A stretch of 9,114 nt of DNA from assembly GCA_947499275.1 (NCBI GenBank), contig CANMNM010000034.1, positions 1-9,114 of the forward strand, written 5' to 3'. Made by a program: the position numbers and the translations under genes. The notes beneath the pieces were generated by a model. That model was given only the letters and a program-made list of their open reading frames with translations, was not told the origin of the DNA and did not search any database. This DNA comes from Actinomycetota bacterium. GTDB lineage: Bacteria; Actinomycetota; Actinomycetes; S36-B12. Shown here piece by piece: positions 6,029 through 9,114 of this stretch; positions within the stretch are counted from its first letter, which is position 1; each line of letters opens with the position of its first letter.

Positions 6029-8692
6029 ATGGCAGCCAATCGACTTCTTCTTATCGATGGACATTCGATGGCCTATCGAGCATTTTTTGCCTTGCCGGCT
6101 GACAACTTCTCCACAAGCACCGGTCAGCCGACCAACGCCGTCTATGGGTTCACCTCCATGTTGATCAACTTGCTCAAGGATTACAACCCAACGCACGTTG
6201 CGGTCGCCTTTGATGTTTCTCGGAAAAGTTTTCGGACGCAAATGTTTCCCGAATATAAAGCGACCCGTTCCAAGTCACCGGAGGAATTTAAGGGGCAGGT
6301 CGAATTAATCAAAGAAGTCTTGGACGCATTGGCGATTAAGCGCTTGGAAAAAGATGGATACGAAGCCGATGATCTCATCGCAACCCTGGCGACCGAAGCC
6401 AGCGCCGCCGGGTTTGCCACCGAGATCGTTACAGGTGATCGGGATTCGTTTGCACTCGTTTCGCCATCGGTGACGGTCCTCTATCCCAAGAAGGGGGTTT
6501 CCGACCTTGCTGTTATGACAGAGGCCGCCATCGAGGAGAAATACAACTTGACTCCTGCTCAATACCCAGACTTCGCAGCCCTGCGTGGGGATCCCAGTGA
6601 CAATCTTCCTGGTATTCCTGGCGTTGGCGAGAAAACCGCACAGAAATGGATTAACGAGTATGGAAATTTGGGGGCATTGGTCGAACAAGCCGACAAGGTG
6701 AGCGGCAAAGTGGGGGATTCACTCCGTGAGAATCTCGCACAGGTTCTGCTCAACCGACGGATCACCGAACTCCTGCGTGATGTTCCACTCGAGCTCACGG
6801 TGGATCAACTCGACCGTAAATCCTTCTCTTTGTCCGACGTACACCAGCTTTTTGACACTTTGCAATTCAATGCCTTGCGCGGCCGAGTCGAGAAATTACC
6901 AGGAGCAATTTCCTCTGTTGGGGGTGAAAAGAAGCCTGCTACCAAGAGCGCCACGGCGAAAGTCATTGATCGTCAGGTGATTCCCAATGCTGTGTTTGAG
7001 GAATTAATCTCCTTGGAAGGTCCTGTGGCAATTGCCGTTCAGGGTGAATTCGCTCGAGGATCAGGAGTGATTTCTGCGCTGGCCGTTTGTTCAAGCAAAC
7101 AGGTTCATGTAATGCAGTCAATCCCAACAGCAGATAGGGCGAAGGTCATGATGTGGCTCGCAACCTGTCCAAACGAAAAAACACTTCATGACGGAAAGTC
7201 ACTTCTATGGGCGTTAGCGGCTTTCGGAATAGACGTTTCTGACATCGAGATTCACATGGACACCGCGCTGGCAGGCTACCTAATCGATCCTGGGCAAAGA
7301 TCATATGAACTGGTCGACCTCGTACAACGCGAACTTGGTCGTAGCCTAGATGAGCCCGATGATCAACTCTCAATGTTCAATGAATCTGACTCAAGCGCAA
7401 TGCTGGCGCAGGAAGCTCAAGTTATCTGGGAATTGGGTTTGGCGTTATCGGTGAAGCTTGAGGAACTGCAATTAATGCCGCTTTTGGTTGATATGGAGAT
7501 ACCAACTGAGGTGTCTCTGGCCCAAATGGAGCATGTTGGAATTGCTGTGGATTCAGAATCGCTAAAGAGCCTGTCTGTTGAATTTGGCGACCAGATGCGT
7601 TCGGCTGAAACCGCAAGTTTTGAGTTAGTAGGGCACCAATTTAATTTGGCTTCACCCAAGCAATTACAGGAAGTACTTTTCATTGAAAGGGGTTTGCCGA
7701 AGACAAAAAAGATCAAAACTGGTTTCACCACCGATGCGGAGGCGCTCGCGAATCTTTATGCCCAAACGAAAGACCCGCTCCTTGAACATCTGTTGAAGTG
7801 GCGCGAAGATTCAAAACTGCGCCAAACGGTTGAAGGTCTCATCCCACTCGTTGATCCAAAAGGTCGGATTCACACGACATTTCGTCAAACGGTTGCAGCC
7901 ACTGGCCGCCTGTCTTCGATTGACCCCAACCTGCAAAATATCCCGGTGAGAACCGAAGCGGGAAGGCGTATCCGAGCAGCTTTCGTTGTTGGCAAGGACT
8001 ACGAATGCCTCCTCACAGCGGACTACAGTCAAATTGAACTGCGCATCATGGCTCATCTATCCCATGATGAAGCTTTGATTGAAGCTTTTAAATCGGGTGA
8101 GGATTTGCACGACACCGTCGCTCGCAAGGTTTTCGACGTCAATGAAGTAACGCCCGATATGCGGCGGCAGATTAAAGCAATGTCCTATGGATTGGCATAT
8201 GGCCTGTCGCCATACGGCCTTGCGGCACAACTTGATATCTCGACCGAAGACGCTCGCATCATGATGGATGACTATTTTCGCAGATTTGGTGGTATCCGGT
8301 CCTACCTCGCCGAAGTAGTCGAGATTGCCCGAGGCAAGTTATATACGGAAACCATGTACGGCAGACGCCGCAAGTTGCCCGATCTGGTCAGTGACAATCG
8401 GCAGCGGCGCGAGATTGCCGAGCGGATGGCGCTTAACGCCCCTATTCAGGGAAGCGCCGCCGATATCGTGAAAATAGCGATGCTCAAGGTGGATCAAGCC
8501 CTCCGATCCGCTCAGCTGAAATCCCGGCTCCTCCTGCAGGTCCACGATGAACTGGTACTTGAAGTGGCAAAGGGCGAGAAGGAGCAGGTGAGTGCGCTTG
8601 TGCGGGAAAACATGAGTTCGGCTGCATCGTTACTCGTTCCCCTTGATGTAAACGTGGGAACCGGACCAAACTGGGATGCCGCCGCTCATTGA
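6029..8692 (+). CDS. polA: DNA polymerase I (5' nuclease, inactive 3' exonuclease, polymerase)
   Basis: Fills gaps in excision repair and removes Okazaki RNA primers. The protein is 887 residues, normal for actinobacterial PolA. Residues 1-290 are the 5' nuclease: Asp10 (LIDGH), Asp62, EADD at 112-115, TGDRDS at 135-140, and the helix-hairpin region GDPSDNLPGIPGVGEKTA at 187-204. A Lys/Ala/Ser linker follows near 298-312. Residues about 313-490 occupy the 3'-5' exonuclease position, but the metal-binding acidic residues are gone (VAIAVQGE where DTE is expected). The polymerase spans about 500-887: motif A DYSQIELR at 665-672, O-helix RRQIKAMSYGLAYG at 712-725 with Arg712, Lys716 and Tyr720, and motif C HDE at 839-841. 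Tyr720 replaces the Phe of E. coli (F762). ATG start, with no good ribosome site. Divergent from the thioesterase and followed by rpsA. Confidence 0.98.
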   Translation: MAANRLLLIDGHSMAYRAFFALPADNFSTSTGQPTNAVYGFTSMLINLLKDYNPTHVAVAFDVSRKSFRTQMFPEYKATRSKSPEEFKGQVELIKEVLDALAIKRLEKDGYEADDLIATLATEASAAGFATEIVTGDRDSFALVSPSVTVLYPKKGVSDLAVMTEAAIEEKYNLTPAQYPDFAALRGDPSDNLPGIPGVGEKTAQKWINEYGNLGALVEQADKVSGKVGDSLRENLAQVLLNRRITELLRDVPLELTVDQLDRKSFSLSDVHQLFDTLQFNALRGRVEKLPGAISSVGGEKKPATKSATAKVIDRQVIPNAVFEELISLEGPVAIAVQGEFARGSGVISALAVCSSKQVHVMQSIPTADRAKVMMWLATCPNEKTLHDGKSLLWALAAFGIDVSDIEIHMDTALAGYLIDPGQRSYELVDLVQRELGRSLDEPDDQLSMFNESDSSAMLAQEAQVIWELGLALSVKLEELQLMPLLVDMEIPTEVSLAQMEHVGIAVDSESLKSLSVEFGDQMRSAETASFELVGHQFNLASPKQLQEVLFIERGLPKTKKIKTGFTTDAEALANLYAQTKDPLLEHLLKWREDSKLRQTVEGLIPLVDPKGRIHTTFRQTVAATGRLSSIDPNLQNIPVRTEAGRRIRAAFVVGKDYECLLTADYSQIELRIMAHLSHDEALIEAFKSGEDLHDTVARKVFDVNEVTPDMRRQIKAMSYGLAYGLSPYGLAAQLDISTEDARIMMDDYFRRFGGIRSYLAEVVEIARGKLYTETMYGRRRKLPDLVSDNRQRREIAERMALNAPIQGSAADIVKIAMLKVDQALRSAQLKSRLLLQVHDELVLEVAKGEKEQVSALVRENMSSAASLLVPLDVNVGTGPNWDAAAH

Positions 8693-8722
8693 GAAAATGT
8701 GAAGCATTAGGCTCCAAGGGCC

Positions 8723-8754
8723 TTAGGCGCTCGAGGATCAGACCTAGAATCCTC
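8723..8754 (+). promoter_or_regulatory. Candidate rpsA promoter in the polA-rpsA gap
   Basis: In the 116-nt gap after polA, TAGAAT (8745-8750) is a good -10 hexamer. A weak -35-like TTAGGC (8723-8728) lies 16 nt upstream. The start would be near 8757, giving a leader of about 50 nt. An inverted repeat GAGGAT (8733-8738) / ATCCTC (8749-8754) overlaps the -10. No terminator with a T-run follows polA, so read-through into rpsA is also possible. The rest of the gap shows nothing else recognisable. Confidence 0.45.
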
Positions 8755-8808
8755 ATAAAACGGCGTTAAGGCACCCACAACATCTAATCCACCGGAGCCA
8801 TTTTCTCC

Positions 8809-9114
8809 ATGACAACCCCAACCATAACTACAACAGCACCCCAGGTCGCAATCAACGACATCGGATCCGCCGAGGATTTCCTCGCAGCAATTGACGCAAC
8901 AATCAAATACTTCAATGACGGGGATCTCGTCGAAGGAATTGTTGTCAAGGTCGATCGAGACGAAGTCCTCCTTGATATCGGCTACAAAACTGAAGGCGTA
9001 ATCCCTTCTCGCGAACTTTCAATTAAGCATGACGTCGACCCCAGTGAAGTGGTCAGTGTTGGTGACGTCGTTGAAGCCCTCGTTCTCACGAAAGAGGACA
9101 AAGAGGGTCGTTTG
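8809..9114 (+). CDS. rpsA: 30S ribosomal protein S1 (3'-truncated)
   Basis: The first 102 codons are present and the frame runs open to the window end. S1 binds mRNA through repeated OB-fold S1 domains and helps initiation on the 30S subunit. The start reads MTTPTITTTAPQVAINDIGS, a Thr-rich leader, then SAEDFLAAIDATIKYFNDGD. The first S1 domain begins at about residue 37: GDLVEGIVVKVDRDEVLLDI, then YKTEGVIPSRELSIKHDVDP and the following GDVVEALVLTKEDKEGRL. This pattern is typical of actinobacterial S1. The ATG at 8809 is preceded by GGAG 12 nt away, a rather distant ribosome site. Position after polA agrees with the polA-rpsA order known in mycobacteria. Not visible are the later S1 repeats and the usual neighbour coaE. 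Confidence 0.95.
   Translation, partial: MTTPTITTTAPQVAINDIGSAEDFLAAIDATIKYFNDGDLVEGIVVKVDRDEVLLDIGYKTEGVIPSRELSIKHDVDPSEVVSVGDVVEALVLTKEDKEGRL

Noticed and set aside
5885..6241. Minus-strand open frame spanning the thioesterase start and the 5' end of polA
   Set aside because: It overlaps two well-supported genes, one antisense, and has no recognisable features.
8714..8727. CCAAGGGCCTTAGG as a polA terminator hairpin
   Set aside because: The arms leave a loop of about one base and no T-run follows, so it cannot fold as an intrinsic terminator.

Overview
The window looks like an ordinary chromosomal core segment from an actinobacterium of moderate GC content (a little over half, judged by eye). 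The evidence is the DNA polymerase I, which has a degenerate proofreading domain and a Tyr-containing O-helix as in mycobacterial PolA, followed directly by rpsA. From memory, a liv transport locus near polA and rpsA also occurs in Streptomyces and other actinobacteria. The moderate GC would fit an aquatic, streamlined lineage, but nothing here fixes the genus. No mobile element, prophage, CRISPR array, tRNA or rRNA is visible.

Layout: (1) 3-1196, plus strand: the 3' part of a gene for a branched-chain-amino-acid-type periplasmic binding protein, truncated by the window edge. (2) 1221-1257: a hairpin terminator between convergent genes. (3) 5323 down to 1275, minus strand: a tightly packed four-gene operon livH-livM-livG-livF, with junctions from a 5-nt gap to 11-14-nt overlaps, encoding two permeases and two ATPases. 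LivH carries an unusual secreted, carboxypeptidase-regulatory-like beta-sandwich domain on its N-terminus. (4) 5324-5517: a 194-nt leader/intergenic stretch with several mutually complementary inverted repeats. (5) 5985-5518, minus strand: a hotdog-fold thioesterase resembling MenI/YdiI. (6) 6029-8692, plus strand: polA, divergent from the thioesterase across only 43 nt and probably transcribed from a leaderless promoter. (7) 8809-9114, plus strand: the first 102 codons of rpsA, running off the window.

How they work together: the binding protein and LivHMGF would form one high-affinity ABC importer, presumably for branched-chain or related amino acids. The substrate cannot be read from the sequence. 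The binding-protein gene is not in the operon but faces it, so supply of the receptor and of the membrane complex must be controlled by separate promoters. The thioesterase, polA and rpsA are housekeeping genes (probable menaquinone or acyl-CoA metabolism, DNA repair and Okazaki processing, and translation initiation) with no evident functional link to the transporter.

I do not see a clearly new multi-gene system. The items most worth a second look are the LivH fusion, the inverted-repeat leader upstream of livH, the leaderless polA promoter, and the natural Tyr plus lost exonuclease residues in PolA.
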